Below, piece by piece: positions 30,791 through 43,300 of a DNA stretch of 64,000 nt. Position 1 is the stretch's first letter. Each line of letters starts with the position of its first letter. A program made the translations under genes and the position numbers. The stretch is from Mermis nigrescens (lineage: Eukaryota; Nematoda; Enoplea; Mermithida; Mermithidae). Location of the stretch: positions 4,792,049-4,856,048 of the forward strand of contig JAVLUZ010000142.1 in NCBI GenBank assembly GCA_036768485.1, read 5' to 3'. The notes below the pieces were generated by a model. That model was not told where the DNA came from, did no database searches, and worked only from the letters and a program-made list of their open reading frames with translations.

Positions 30791-31851
30791 ACTTCACTTG
30801 TTTGTTTTGACTGGGTGTTGCAGGCCTTATAAAACATTATCATGGTAGTTTCTATAGTCTGTTCCTCCAAACAACCCATTTTCGCTTACGGTTTATTACT
30901 TAAGCACAATATTATACGTAAGCACAATATTACCTAACCTTACCGTTAGCGGTTTTTTCGATTATTTTGTTAATAAAACGAGTGGGTTTGATCGTACTAA
31001 TATGATTTTTTCAGGATCGATAATCCTAAGCAGACCATATTGCGGATTTTAATTTTTTTTGCATTGGTCTGAAATTAAGTGGTTTTTTTGATATGGTTTT
31101 TCTCGCGAAAATCTTAATTTTCGAAAGCAGATTTGGTCGTGTAGCCTAAAAAATATATCAGCAGAAAGAGCGAAGTTTTCTACAGAGGTACTTTTTTTTA
31201 ATTCTTAAATTTGAAATTGAGGAATATATCAAGGTTTGAAAAAAATTTTTCAATTAAAAATTTCAATATTTTGATATTTATATGGAGTTTTCTAGCAATG
31301 AAAAATGTTTTTTATCTCATTTTCATATTCTTCTAATTGATAACCATTCTTCTGACGTTTAATTTATTATTTTCGGTTTGTTAGTATTATATAATTTGCA
31401 AATTATAATTTTATGAAGAATTATATTGTTCTCGCGTATAACAGAATTTACTGTGTTAAGTTATATGTGACTTGATAGAGCGTTAAAAATTATATATTGT
31501 CCTAAAATTTGAATTTTTAATTTTTGACTTTTAAATGTTTTATGTAATAAATTAGAGATGAACAATTGTGAATATTCTTAGCAGTATGCACAGAGGCTGA
31601 TTTAAGCAATTACTTGATTGATTGATTCCTTCGCATAATTATATATTAGGCATTTGTTCATTGTCATTTGTTTGCGTTTTATACAATACGAATATATTCC
31701 TATATGCCATTTACCATTTGAAATGATTACAAACATTATGTCGATTTACCTATAGTCTGCTTCATTTTCATTTAACTTTGAGGTTTTTGAAAAAACTTAA
31801 AGTGACTACAAAAGTGTTTTAAAATAATACAGTAAATTTGAAATTCTATTG
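30791..31851. other. Intergenic AT-rich DNA
   Basis: No gene is supported. Partial TATAGTCTG MITE ends occur at about 30,853 and 31,750. Confidence 0.45.
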
Positions 31852-31965
31852 TACGAGGGGTGATCAATAAGTCCGTGCAATTTTTATACACATTAATCCA
31901 GATGTCTTGATATTAATTTTATTTTGAAGACCAACTGATATCATGACGATTCGCCAAAAATCTAA
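31852..31965. mobile_element. mariner-type terminus, truncated
   Basis: TACGAGGGGTGATCAATAAG followed by TCCGTGCAATTTT resembles a mariner inverted terminus next to a TA target. The rest is lost at the TA array. Confidence 0.45.
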
Positions 31966-32162
<197 letters not shown>

Positions 32163-32167
<5 letters not shown>

Positions 32168-33460
32168 TAGGTAGCGCGATAAAAATCTACTTAAAGTCGC
32201 AAAATCTGCTAAGAATCACACTTTCTCTAAGCAACGCAAACTAGCATACCAAATTTGTTTTCTGGTACAATAATAGACTTGAGAATCGTGTCCCTGACTC
32301 ATAATCGGAGAAGCTGGTAGAAAAAAACAAGACAGAAACACGTTTAAACACCCAATTCTTGACTTTACACTCGCTTAATATTGATGTAAACAAAGGCCTT
32401 TCGCTCTGACATACACCCCATATGAAGCACTTTATTTTTATTCTATTGGAATTATCTGGACTACTGAACGGAGAAAAAGGGCGAACAAAAAACCAAACAA
32501 AAACGTATTTTCCATCATTTGGAACACTGTAAACTTTAAAATTCCGTACCGAACTCCCCATTGAGTTTAAAGAAATTCGGTTTGGTACAATTTGTAGCTT
32601 TTAAATCGTAGTACATTCCTGTATGCCAAAATTCTCTTGCAAAAATTATTTGGTATGATTTATTAATCAAAATTCGGAAAAAACGTGTTTTTTCGCCCAT
32701 TTTTTACCTCTGATTTCGAACTTTACACCCCCATAAATAACTCAATATTGCGTTTTTTAAATGCGGTTTGCTGCGATGTGTAGCCCCTGAGAGGCACTTT
32801 ATTACTGCTGTATTTAATTTACCATGACTCATAAGCGGAAAAATTTGGCAGAGAAATCTTAGTTAAAATCCGTTTTTTACACCATCCACTAGAGTGTAAA
32901 CTTTTAACCCCAGGATCTAACTCACCATAGAGCGTAGAAGACTTTGCTTATATGCAGAATGTAGCCCTTGGTCCGCTCTACATTTCTGTCAGAAAACATT
33001 TTAAAAAACTCATAATCGGAGTTAGTATCAGACATAAGCAGGTTGAAAACTCGACCAAAAAGTGCTTTTTCACCCCCAGATTTTCGCACTCTTTACACTG
33101 CCATTCGAGAACTAATGCGAATTTCAAAAAACAAAAAGTGGTTATCTGTAGAATTCATCCTTCTATAATCCTATGCTGTTCAATTCTTCGAGTCATCAAT
33201 ACTCAGTTGTCCACATGCCGCAGTAAAAAGGTCCCAAAATTTGTCCTGTTATAAGGTTACACAAAAACTTTACACCTTCTTTACACAGTCAGTTTTGGGT
33301 TTCAAGAAAAACAAAAAAACACGAGCAGCGAATTTTTTTATTATCTTTCTTTAAAAAAACCGCACCTTCCAGAAGTGTCCCGTTATAGCTGTAGGGGGTG
33401 CACAGGTGTTAGGGGTACCCAAGTATATTATAGGTACGCGATAACGCGCTACCTAAGATT
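32163..33460. mobile_element. Foldback element, copy B (deletion derivative)
   Basis: The left end keeps only ATCATAGGTAGCGCG, then jumps to the inner-MITE sequence (AAAGTCGCAAAATCTGC). From 32,225 it matches 45,170-46,407 closely in direct orientation to the terminal GCGCTACCTAAGATT. Short ORFs here recur in the other copies only because the DNA is repeated. Confidence 0.75.
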
Positions 33461-34880
33461 TTCCATGCATAGTTAGCCTAGCATAGGTCAACACATGGAC
33501 GCGAAAATACATATAACTGACACTTTTGAAATGCCGCATATTATGGCTCTTGTTTCTGGGCACTGATTTGATGTCTTTCGATATAAAATTTCGAGTGTAA
33601 TCCATTTAAAGTTCACGAATCAAGAAAAACTTCAAAATAACCTCTTAAACTTTTTACATTCTTTCTCGGAGCAAAAAAATTTCTTCTACTTATTGAACAA
33701 GTGTGAGTCATATTTGTAGTTAGTTAGCCAATTTTACTCAATGCATCTCAGACGGATTTACATGTGTATACACTTACATGTATGTTTTAAGTACAATTTT
33801 GCGAGTCATTGCCACACCTCGATGACTGTGCGACCAGCAATAAATCATTGTCAAATAAAATATAGGGAACATGAAATAATCGCAAGACGTTGGATGAGTA
33901 ATATTTTTGTCCTAGTCAATATATACTAAAACATTTAGCAGTAGCACACTGTAGTGATAGAGATAATGATGTTTCGGTAGAGCAAAAACATAAAATAAGG
34001 ATTTTTGTGGATTCATTCGCGTTTGTCCCTCAATTTTTAATTAAGTTCATGCGTTTGAATGTATTTTATATTGCCGCCGGTTGAAAAGCTAAATGATATG
34101 CTTTGGAAAAGCCTCTTTTAGAAAGCAGAATTTACATTTTATTAAATCGTTTGATTGCGTCTTGTATCAGAATACTCTTATAGATTAGTGCTATACTTAT
34201 CGTTTAAACCCGTGCACTGATGTTTTGCATTTGAAGGCTTGCCAACTATGTACGTACGTATGTAGAACTTATATTGATGATTGGTAAATTTAGTTTGTAA
34301 AACCGACAACAGAGAAAATGAGAAATGCTAGAACTCATAGAATTGAATTGTTTACAAAAAATCCTGATGTGTATCGAGCATTTTTTGAAGCATAAATTGA
34401 TTAATGTAATTATTTTCACTCAAAAGTGCATAAAAATAATATAAATGGTTCGTTGACGTTCCGGGTATAGATTATGTTGTATGACGTATATTGACTTTTT
34501 TCAAAGATGTCTTACGTGAATAGGGTTGATTATACAAGACATAATTTTGCACTTACCATCAGAAATGAGGGATTTTTAAGAAAAAATAACCATCTGAAGG
34601 TAACGTTGCACACCTAAGTGCCATAATTCCCAAAATTTCGGCCTTTTTCCGAGCAATGAGGACCAGATACTTCTTACTGTGCTCTAGTCAATTTGTTTAT
34701 TTGAAAGTTATTGATTTTTAGGATAACGTGATAGACGACAGTGAAGAATGGAAAAGTTACTGATATAATTTTCTATTTAATAATAATAAAAAAGTTTTAT
34801 GCATTAGGTTTTTTGCATACATGTCGATCATAGGAGCCTGCGTACAGAAAAATTGCAGCACCTAAAACTTACATAAATAG
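33461..34880. other. Intergenic AT-rich DNA
   Basis: No gene could be supported. A 62-codon + ORF at 33,741 ending near a possible donor (ATGA|GTAATA) has no recognisable content. Confidence 0.4.
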
Positions 34881-35546
34881 GGCCCAACCGTAAATCCTAC
34901 TAATGAAAAAGATGGGAAGAAAAAATAGCATGATAAGCATAGGTAACCACACACGGAGCCTGGGAGAAACGGCGAAACCATGATAAGCATAGGTAACCAC
35001 ACCCGGAGCCTCGGGAAACGGGAGAAACGGCGAAACCATGACAAGCGAGGTAACCACACCCGGAGCCTGGTAAAAACGGCGAAACCATGATAAGCATAGG
35101 TAACCAAACCAGGAGCCTGGGAGAAACGAGAGAAACAGCGAAATCATGATAAGCATACATAGGTAACCACACCCCGGAGCTTGGGAGAAACGGGAGAAAC
35201 GGCGAAACCATGATAAGCATAGGTGAGCCAACCCGGAGCCTGGGAGAAACGGGAGAAATGGCGAAGCTTTGATAAGTATAGATAACCACACCCGGAGCCT
35301 GGGAGAAACGGGAGAAACAGCGAAACCATGATAAGCAAAGGTAACCACACCCGGAGCCTGGGAGAAACAGCGAAAGCATTGATGGGAGAAACGTTTCTCC
35401 CTGGAGAAACGTTTCTCCCATCGGGGTAAATTTTGATGGGAGAAACGTTTCTCCCTGGAGGAACATTTCTCCCAACGGGGTAAATTTCGATGGGAGAAAC
35501 GTTTCTCCCACCGGGGGAAACACTAGTAGGATTTACGGGTTGGCCC
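34881..35546. mobile_element. TIR element filled with minisatellite, 9-bp TSD
   Basis: The left TIR GGCCCAACCGTAAATCCTAC mirrors the right TIR GTAGGATTTACGGGTTGGCC. Both flanks carry CATAAATAG (34,872-34,880 and 35,547-35,555). The interior has two tandem arrays: about eight units of ~58 bp (ATAAGCATAGGTAACCACAC, GGAGCCTGGGAGAAAC), then a palindromic array at 35,380-35,522. Minus-strand ORFs up to 207 codons are translations of the arrays, not genes. Confidence 0.85.
35380..35522. repeat. Palindromic minisatellite
   Basis: Three to five copies of GGGAGAAACGTTTCTCCC, a perfect 18-bp palindrome, joined by TGGAG or by TCGGGGTAAATTTTGA spacers. Confidence 0.85.
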
Positions 35547-35555
35547 CATAAATAG

Positions 35556-35971
35556 ATGCACCTTGACAGTGCTGTTTGTCAGCCATAGAGATTTCTAATA
35601 ACACTATGCCAATATCATGAAATCTTCGATTGTAGTTCCAGTATATATGTTAGAACAGCGTAAAAACTGTTAATCGACAGTCTATGATGATTTTCATTTT
35701 TCAAGCAATTTTGCAGAAAATTTTTCATTAGTCCGTTCTGAGGGTCCAGCCAGACCCCAAGTGCGCTTTTTCATATCTAGAGAGATTCAAAGTTTTTGAA
35801 ACGATTTTACGAACTTCGACATATTTGTGTTTAGGCGACGTCAGAAGTAAGACATATATTTGAAACGATTTATCCACGATTAACTGAAAATGCTGAATTA
35901 TTTTTTGGCAATACGTATCTATTTTTCACGATTATATAATTGACCCTGAAGCCGCAACTAGCTTGCCATAG
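35556..35971. other. Intergenic, no feature seen
   Basis: AT-rich, ending in AGCTTGCCATAG, which is used as an acceptor in the model below. Confidence 0.4.
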
Positions 35972-36016
35972 ATGGTCGTCGCTATTAGCAAGGCGTAGAG
36001 TACTTCCGAGAACATA
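35972..36016 (+). CDS. Candidate 45-base exon upstream of the 37.3-kb terminal exon
   Basis: Flanked by CCATAG and the strong donor CATA|GTAAGA. Only one frame is open (WSSLLARRRVLPRT), and its outgoing phase 2 fits the exon at 37,269. Earlier exons were not identified. Confidence 0.35.
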
Positions 36017-36470
36017 GTAAGAAAAATAACACCTTTTTTTAATTCGTTTATTTTTTGTTTTTCCCCTTTTTAGAAATTTTAAATTTCATCGCCTGTTTCA
36101 TAAATCTGAATTCTTATTACAGAAAGTCTAAATATCTATCGAACTGTTTCCATGCATATAATCATGTCATACTCTTTGTTGGTGACTCTGCAACCTTCAT
36201 CTAACATTTAATATTTTCAACTTAATTTTATATTTTTGACAAAAAAAAAGAATGAGGGAAGAATGGAAAAAAACAAATAAAAATTGCAATAAATGAGTAA
36301 AAAGTAGCATCCATTAGATTTAATTATTATTACCAAAATAAAATAAGCTAATTTGTTTACAGAGCTGTAAGAAGCTCGTAAGTTGCAAACTTTGCTCAAT
36401 AGGACGTTGGTTACTGAGGTAACTTGAGGTAATTTTTAGCAATATTCCAAGAGACTGGGAAAGTTATAGT

Positions 36471-36712
36471 CACACCTGGGCGTGGGGGTTTGGGGGTATG
36501 CACCCCTCCCCCAGAAACCAAAATACCCCCCGAGAATTCAATTTTTGAAAAATTTTTTTCGTTTTTTTCGCAATTTTTTGATGCCAATGGATAGTGCTTG
36601 ATGAGAAACGTCGAAAAATGGTGTTTTTATTGCCCTACCACCATTTTTAAGGCCATTTTTTGACTTTCAAAAAATCTTGCACCCCCCAGAATTTTTTTGC
36701 TGCCCACGTATG
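36471..36712 (-). mobile_element. hAT-like MITE, family 1
   Basis: A full copy with a perfect 8-bp duplication GTTATAGT (36,463-36,470 and 36,713-36,720). It lies in the putative intron between 36,016 and 37,269. Confidence 0.88.
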
Positions 36713-37268
36713 GTTATAGTGTCAAAAACTGAATGAAGAAGCGCATAAATGTACGAAGGTGTAAAAATATGTCTCCTTCAAATTTTCAAAGAATTGTTTA
36801 CCGAATACAAATGAAAATATACTGTACTTTCCAGAAGCCATGCTAAAAATGCAAACTCCAAAATAATATTTTTACCTAAACTTCCGACTTAGCCAATATT
36901 TTTTCAAATCTTATAATAAGATTTCATAACTGAGGACTACATTTTGCTTAATTAATTTTGAAACCATACTATTTATTCTGTGAGAAAGCCTTCGGCTCTC
37001 TGAAATCCTGCCATAGCTTTAGTATTATGGCAATTTTCACAAAGCATGCATCATCAAATAATTTTGTTTGTTTTCAGTTTCATCTAAGCTCAAAAAAGCG
37101 AACAATTTCTAATAAAAAAATGGCATAAACTGTTTTGAAAGCCTCTAATATTTGATTATACTGTAGCTGTGCTCATAAGTGATGAATGCAATACAATTTC
37201 GATTTGAATGATAACAACTAGGCTTTCTAAAACATAGCTTTCGTGTAAATAGACTGATTTCTGGACAG

Positions 37269-37479
37269 CTATCACTGCGAATGCCAGTTGAACCATGGAA
37301 CAGACATGCACGTTTTAGGTTGGGCTCTAGATTCTGGAAGGACAAATGAGGAAATTTCTAGAGTAGAAGAAGGCAATATTGAGAAATGGAAGAAGAACAG
37401 TTTTTTCGGAAAACTGCCTTACAGTCTGTCCAATAAGACGGATTTTCTGCAAATTAAAAGCTTGCGACGGCGTTATTAG
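37269..37479 (+). CDS. 3'-terminal exon of an unidentified gene
   Basis: The acceptor is TTTCTGGACAG at 37268. A TGA just upstream in frame (37,255-37,257) shows that the frame is entered by splicing. It encodes about 69 residues (YHCECQLNHGTDMHVLGWAL ... QIKSLRRRY), mixed charged and hydrophilic, with no recognised domain. The TAG at 37,477-37,479 is followed three bases later by AATAAA (37,483-37,488), which supports a true 3' end. Confidence 0.5.
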
Positions 37480-37482
37480 TTC

Positions 37483-37488
37483 AATAAA
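37483..37488 (+). terminator. Poly(A) signal AATAAA
   Basis: Directly after the TAG of the terminal exon (TAGTTCAATAAATCC). Confidence 0.5.
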
Positions 37489-37514
37489 TCCTAACGATTC
37501 TAATCACCAATGAT

Positions 37515-38893
37515 TATATGATCTATTTCACGCTTCGTTCATAAATTTTAAAACTTTCTCTGACAATAAGCTGACAGATTGCGATTATAGCATTCATATG
37601 ATATATAATTATCGTAACCTTCAGCCTGTCGATGAAATTTCTTAAATTTATGTACACGAAGTTATATTGAAACAGACTATGAAACTTAATCCCTATCAGA
37701 TCAGTATTGCTGGGTAGCATGTGATAGGCGCAACAACGAACATCTATTATACGTTCATTCTTATTTAAGACACGTTGGTTCGTCGTTCAGATATACTAAG
37801 CCTACAAAAAACGCGCTTAAGGCTCGGCTGACTTAGTCTTACGCCAGGCTTAAAACCATTCAATGTTTAACAATTCGCAGTGGGCAAAGTGCGACTTGTT
37901 GGTTTAGATATGCAGGCTTAAACCAGTCTTAGGCCTCATACACTAAACACGTCAGAAAAGTTGGCTTAAGCCAGAGATTTACAAACCCGGAACCAAAGTC
38001 CTTAATCGGATGAACCTGTTTGATTTTAACAATCAGTGCGTGTATATCCTTTTTTGAATAAAATTCTCATCTTTCTGGTCAATTTTGAACGACGAATTTT
38101 GTGTCATTATTTCGGTCTCAAATATTTTTCGCGCGGTAACGAGCACAGTAATTACATTGGCTAAATTGCGTTTTTAACTGCAATTGACTTATTTCTATGA
38201 CATTGTGCTCAACTTTGAATTGATTCGCGGACCGCCGCGAAGATTTTTTAAATAGAAAAGCGATACAAGTTTTTGATCTCTTTATTGCCTCTCCCGCGTC
38301 GCTATAACCGCGCGATAAACCCGCGTATTTAACTTGCATTATAGTGATGCTGATAAAAACTAGTCCTCGCGCTTGTTGACGCAGGGGATTTTGTTCTTCC
38401 CGAAATTAAGAGAAGAATTCTCTTGAAAAACATGGGAAAATTTCGACTATCTAAATCACGGCTGAACAGGCGCACGCAATCGAGTATAATCAAGTGCAGA
38501 AAAACTTGTGCGCTCAAAAGAATGCGTTTGCTCGAATGATATGATTTACTGTAACTTTAATTTTCTATTAGGATTTTTCGGCCAGATTTTCGGTACCAGC
38601 GCGGCGCCTGCGTTAAATAGCGTCCGGTTTAGGGCGAAAATTGCAAATTTTTTAGGACATTTGTACGTATGTATTTTCTATTTTGTATTGGCGTCGAAAC
38701 GCCATACGCGGTAGTATTATTGGTGGCTACTAAAATGATATGCATTACTCTGTTAAAAAGACGCATCGGATAGAAAATGTGAACTCAATCGATGTTTCAT
38801 AACAATAGTTTTGATTTTTCAATTTTCTCAGGTCTTCGATATTTTCCATTAGTCGATTGGCAAACGATCGTTTTTCGTATCATCACGGACGCT
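37515..38893 (+). repeat. 1.4-kb direct duplication, copy 1 (ends at assembly gap)
   Basis: Matches 40,490-41,932 nearly end to end with scattered indels. Shared landmarks include AAGCTGACAGATTGCG, GACACGTTGGTT, GCGCGGCGCCTGCGTTAAAT and TATCATCACGGACGCT. Relative to copy 2, a one-base loss after the TTTTCTCAG acceptor breaks the frame. It stops exactly at the Ns. Confidence 0.85.
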
Positions 38894-38916
38894 NNNNNNN
38901 NNNNNNNNNNNNNNNN
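38894..38916. other. Assembly gap, 23 Ns
   Basis: A run of 23 N. True gap size and content are unknown. Confidence 1.
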
Positions 38917-39890
38917 ATTTTTCCTGAGTCTAGAAATTTTCAAAGAATCGAATGTGAGACGTCACGGGTGCGTTTGTTTACATCCTCTTCTCGTCCAATT
39001 GCGATGTAAAAAAGGTATTACACTCATCTTTTACTTGTCCTCAGACCATTGTAGACATGCAATTTTTTCATAAATGTTGGTAATAATATCCAGTAATATC
39101 AGATTTACAAATCGGAATAAAATCCTCTTTACACTAGGCGGTTGTGTAAAGTTTACACTGCTAATTAATCTTCGTTCTAGAGCTTTGCGAAAACCTGAAT
39201 TTTTTGCCGAAATCTGAAAACTTGTGGAATCAAATAAGGGACGTCAGTTGGTCACGTTCGTTTACACTCAATAGTGATGTAAAGTTGTTTACATCTGTGT
39301 CTATTTGTCCTTAAACCGTTATGGAGACGCAATTTTTTCATGAATGTTGATCGTAATATCCGAGTAATATCAAATTTACAAATCCGACTAAAATCTTCTT
39401 TACACTCGTTGCTAGTGTAAAGTTTACACTACATAATAAGCTCCATTATACAGCCTCACGGTAACTTATTTTTTCCTAAAGTCGTAAAATATATATAGGA
39501 ACAGATGTGATACGTCTGCTAGGGGCGCATGAAGAGTAGTGTAAAGTGATTAGCACCTAATGTTAATTTGTCCTTAGAATATTATAGAGGTTTCATTTTT
39601 TAATAAATGCTGATCGTTATATCAGAGCAATATCGAAATTATTAATCCCACTGAAATTCTTTACACTCTTGTGTAAAGTTTAAAATGTAAATTAAGTTTA
39701 GCTCTAGAAAGTTTTGGAAGCATATTTCTTTACAGGATGTTCTACGTAACATGAGAATTACTAATCAGAATGTTTGTTTCTTCTACAATTAGTAGTTTTG
39801 TAAAGTTTAAACCATTCAATTATTAGAAGAACCGCACAGTAAATGAAATCTAGTATTGTATTCCCAAATCTTGCTAATTAAAAGTAGGGG
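38917..39890. mobile_element. Foldback element, copy C, left-arm part
   Basis: Same sense as 21,055-21,640 of copy A (GTAAAGTTTACACTGC, TTCTAGAGCTTTGCG). It has three degenerate tandem units of about 265 bp, each with TTTACATC...TTTGTCCTTAGACC. Confidence 0.65.
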
Positions 39891-40485
39891 TACTGGCAAG
39901 AGAAAATGCTTCCGATGGAACAAAAAAAGGAATATACTTGGGATTATGTCGAGGATGTAAAGGAGGGACTAGAAAAATGTCCCTATATTATATGCCAAAA
40001 ATCGCAAAATATATTAAAACCAGACTTTCTCTAAACAATGCTGAAAAATTGAAGTATATTCTGCGGCCTTTGAAAAATGTAAAAGTTTAGTAAACAATTG
40101 TTGCAGACATGTGTAAAAGAGTATCTACATAAGGTCTGTTGCACGTCAGCTTCTGTGTTTCCTACTGCTTTGAACTAACAATATCATCGATTGTCTTGAA
40201 GGCATCGATATGTACTATTTCATTCAATTCGCTTAGCTACTGCATTGCTAATTCGCTGCTTTTTTCAATCAATTTTTTGGTGAATAGTTTATTTCTATTG
40301 AGAGGCCGCAGTATATACTTCGATTTTTTTGCATTGTTTAGAGAAAGTCTGGTATTTAACATATTTTGCGATTTTTGGCATATAACACTAGGAGATTTTT
40401 CCTAGTCCTCCTTTTACATCCTCGATAATTCACAATCCCCAGTATATTCCCCTTTTTTGTTCCATCGGAGCATTTTTCTTTGAAT
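39891..40485. mobile_element. Long-TIR MITE (TACTAGCAAAG family), copy 2
   Basis: Ends TACTGGCAAGAGAAAATGCT and AGCATTTTTCTTTGA. Interior as in copy 1 but shorter (595 bp). It directly adjoins the MITE at 40,486. Confidence 0.7.
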
Positions 40486-40652
40486 TATAGTCTGTTTCAC
40501 ACAACTTCGTTCATAAATTTTAAAACTTTCTCTGACAATAAGCTGACAGATTGCGATTATAGCATTTGATATGATATATAATTATCGTAACCTTCAGCCT
40601 GTCGATGAAAATTCTTAGAATTTATGCACGAAGTTATGTGAAACAGACTATA
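40486..40652. mobile_element. TATAGTCTGTTTCA MITE, 167 bp
   Basis: TATAGTCTGTTTCACACAAC and its mirror ATGTGAAACAGACTATA. AACTTCGTTCATAAATTTT pairs with AAATTTATGCACGAAGTT. Confidence 0.8.
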
Positions 40653-41932
40653 GGCTTGAGTCCCTATCAGATCAGTCATGTCTGGGTAGCTGTAGCATGT
40701 GATAGGTACCATGTAAAGACATCTATTATACCTATACGTACTACCTACATAGGCATACTTTTCTGTTCATTCTTATTTAAGACACGTTGGTTAGTCGTTC
40801 AGATATACTAAACCCACCTATAATAACGCGCTTAAGGCTCGGTTGACTCAGGCTTACGCCAGGCTTAAACCCGACTGCAAACTGCAATGTTTCAAAATTC
40901 GAGGTGGGCAAAGTGCGACTTGTTGGTTTAGATATGTGCAGGCTTAAACCAGTCTTAGGCCTCATACGCTGAACACGTCTAGAAAAGTATGGCTTAAGCC
41001 AGAGATTTACAAACCGGAACCAAAGTCCCTTAATGGGATGAACCTGTTTGATTTTAACAATCAGTGCGTGTATCCTTTTTTGAATAAAAGTCTCCTCTTT
41101 CTGGTCAATTTTGAACGACGGTGTACACACATTGTGTATTTCGGTCTCAAAATATTTTTCGCGCGGTAACGAGCACAGTAATTACATTGGTTAGAATTGC
41201 ATTTTAACTGCAATTGACTTATTTCATGACACTGTGCTCAACTTTGAATTGATTCGCGGACCGCCGCGAAGATTTTTTTAAATAGAAAAGCGATACAAGT
41301 TTTTGATCTCTTTATTTGCGCCTCTCCGCATCGCTACGCAACCGCTCGATAAACCCGCGTATTTAACTTGCATTATAATTGATGCTGATAAAAACCAGTC
41401 CTCGCTTGTTGTTGACGCAGAGGACTACAGTCTTCCTGAAATTAAGAGAGAAAGAATTCTCCTGAAAAATATGGAAAATTCTGACTATCTAAAACACGGC
41501 TGAATAGGCGCACGCAATCGAGTATAATCTTCGGTACGAAAAACTTGTGCGCTCAAGAATGCGTTTGCTCGAATGATATGATTTACTGTAACTTTAATTT
41601 TCTATTAAAGTTTTTCGACCGGATTTTTCGATACCAGCGCGGCGCCTGCGTTAAATAGCGTCCGGTTTTAGGGCGAAAATTGCAAATTTTTTAGGACATT
41701 TGTACGTATGTATTTTCTATTTTGTATTGGCGTCCGAAACGCCATACGCGGTAATTATTGTGGTGGCTATAAAACAGGCCTGCATTATCTGTTAAGACGC
41801 CATCGGATAGAAAATGTGGGCATAATCGATGTTTCGCAGCAATAATTTTGATTGTTCAATTTCTCAGGTCTTCGATATTTTTCCATTAGTCAGTTGTAAA
41901 ACGATCGTTTTTCGTATCATCACGGACGCTTC
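40653..41932 (+). repeat. 1.4-kb direct duplication, copy 2
   Basis: Counterpart of 37,680-38,893, with the duplication starting in the MITE at 40,486. An ORF at 41,303-41,503 (IIIDADKNQSSLVVDAEDY...) is broken by non-triplet indels in copy 1, so it is probably not under selection. Confidence 0.8.
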
Positions 41933-42143
41933 ACAGCCAGCATATGATCTTATTCAGGTCGATGACCCTACAAGGGCACCAAATGTAAATTATCAATTTT
42001 CAGGAAGTCGGAAAGGTCGGAAATCGACATTACAACCATATGACTCTTTATACGTCCTTTTCTATCGTACCTATTCGTTTAATATAAAAAACGCAAAAAT
42101 AGAGCAATTTTTCAATTTAGTCCTAATTTACTGTATGTTTTAA
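41875..42143 (+). CDS. Candidate terminal exon
   Basis: Follows a consensus acceptor (TTCAATTTCTCAG at 41874). In phase 0 it is open for 89 codons (VFDIFPLV ... ITDASQPAYDLIQVDDPTRA ... LQPYDSLY) to TAA. The middle 45 residues look protein-like, the rest AT-rich. No family is recognised. Copy 1 of the duplication carries a frameshift at the corresponding place. Confidence 0.3.
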
Positions 42144-42534
42144 TAATTTTTCCAAAATTAACAGTGGAGTCTGACCTATGAAATGATTAACTCTAAATGC
42201 GTTCTTGAGGTTATATAGTTGCTGACACCTCGCGAAATGCTGCTGATCGCCCGCAGAATTTTCAATTTTTGAAAAAGAGCTGACAGTACATGTATACATA
42301 CGTCATATGCTTTTTTGTGAATAGCTTGGAAATTTCATTTTTTGGCGCTCCGCTTCAAGCAGTCAGTTTTCGGAACGTATTTCGTGAACGTTTTTGTAAA
42401 CTTCGTACCTTTCCTCATTTAATAAGAAAGTTTTTAATCAGAAAGGTCGAAAAATCTTATTGTTCGACGTTTCCGCTCTTTAGAGTCCGGAAAAGTCACG
42501 CAAGAAGATTTTTTGGGGCTTAAAGAATTTATCA
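42144..42534. other. Intergenic, no feature seen
   Basis: AT-rich sequence between the duplication and the next MITE. A 77-codon + ORF (42,290) has no support. Confidence 0.4.
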
Positions 42535-43300
42535 TACTAGCAAAGAAAAATGCTCCGATGGAACAAAAAAGATGAATATACTTGGAATTGTGGATTATTA
42601 TGGATGTAAAAGGAGGGGACTAGGAAAAATCTACCTAAAGTCGGAAAATCTGCTAAAAATCACACTTTCTCTAAGCAACGCAAAAAATCGATGTATATTC
42701 TGCGGCCAACAGATTAAAATAAATATTCAACCATAACAATGATTGAAACAGCAGCACGTTAGCTATGCAGTAGCTATGGGAAATGATATTAAGTAAACTA
42801 ACAGTCTTCCAAGCCAATTGAATGAAATAGCAAACATCGAAGACAATTGAAGACATGGTTGGTTAAAAACAGTAGGAAACACGTAAGTTGACTTGAAACA
42901 GACTTAATGTAGATACACTAGCATGCCCGAAACGATTGTGTGCACTAATCAATCGGCTCCTGCTTTGCTTGCTATAATGCTCATAAAACAAAACAACTTT
43001 AAATACAATACCTCTTAGTTTTCTATCAATCAGGTGCCAGCAATTTAAAAAAGTAACCTTGATAGATTTCGTTTATACACTCTTATCTGAAACTTCGAAC
43101 ATTATTTAAAAAAGACACTTTTTTAGAGGCCGCAGAATATACATCGATTTTTTGCGTTGCTTAGAGAAAGTGTGATTTTTAGCAGATTTTCCGACTTTAG
43201 GTAGATTTTTCCTAGTCCCCTCCTTTTACATCCATAATAATCCACAATTCCAAGTATATTCATCTTTTTTGTTCCATCGGAGCATTTTTCTTTGCTAGTA
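42535..43300. mobile_element. Long-TIR MITE (TACTAGCAAAG family), copy 3
   Basis: The best preserved copy. TIRs of about 180 bp start TACTAGCAAAGAAAAATGCT and end GCATTTTTCTTTGCTAGTA. Confidence 0.85.

Noticed and set aside
30461..30879. Overlapping ORFs above 100 codons on both strands
   Set aside because: They fall in the CpG-rich foldback element. GC-rich inverted repeats lack stops on both strands.
32952..33254. ORF repeated at 45,893-46,093 as a conserved gene
   Set aside because: The whole surrounding 1.2 kb is duplicated as a foldback arm, and the second copy has changed reading length. There is no selection signal.
35380..35522. CRISPR-like array of palindromic repeats
   Set aside because: Spacers are not unique and the context is a eukaryotic TIR element. 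It is a minisatellite.
34862..35523. Minus-strand ORFs of 81-207 codons
   Set aside because: They translate the minisatellite in all three frames with the same repeated peptide, inside a TIR element.
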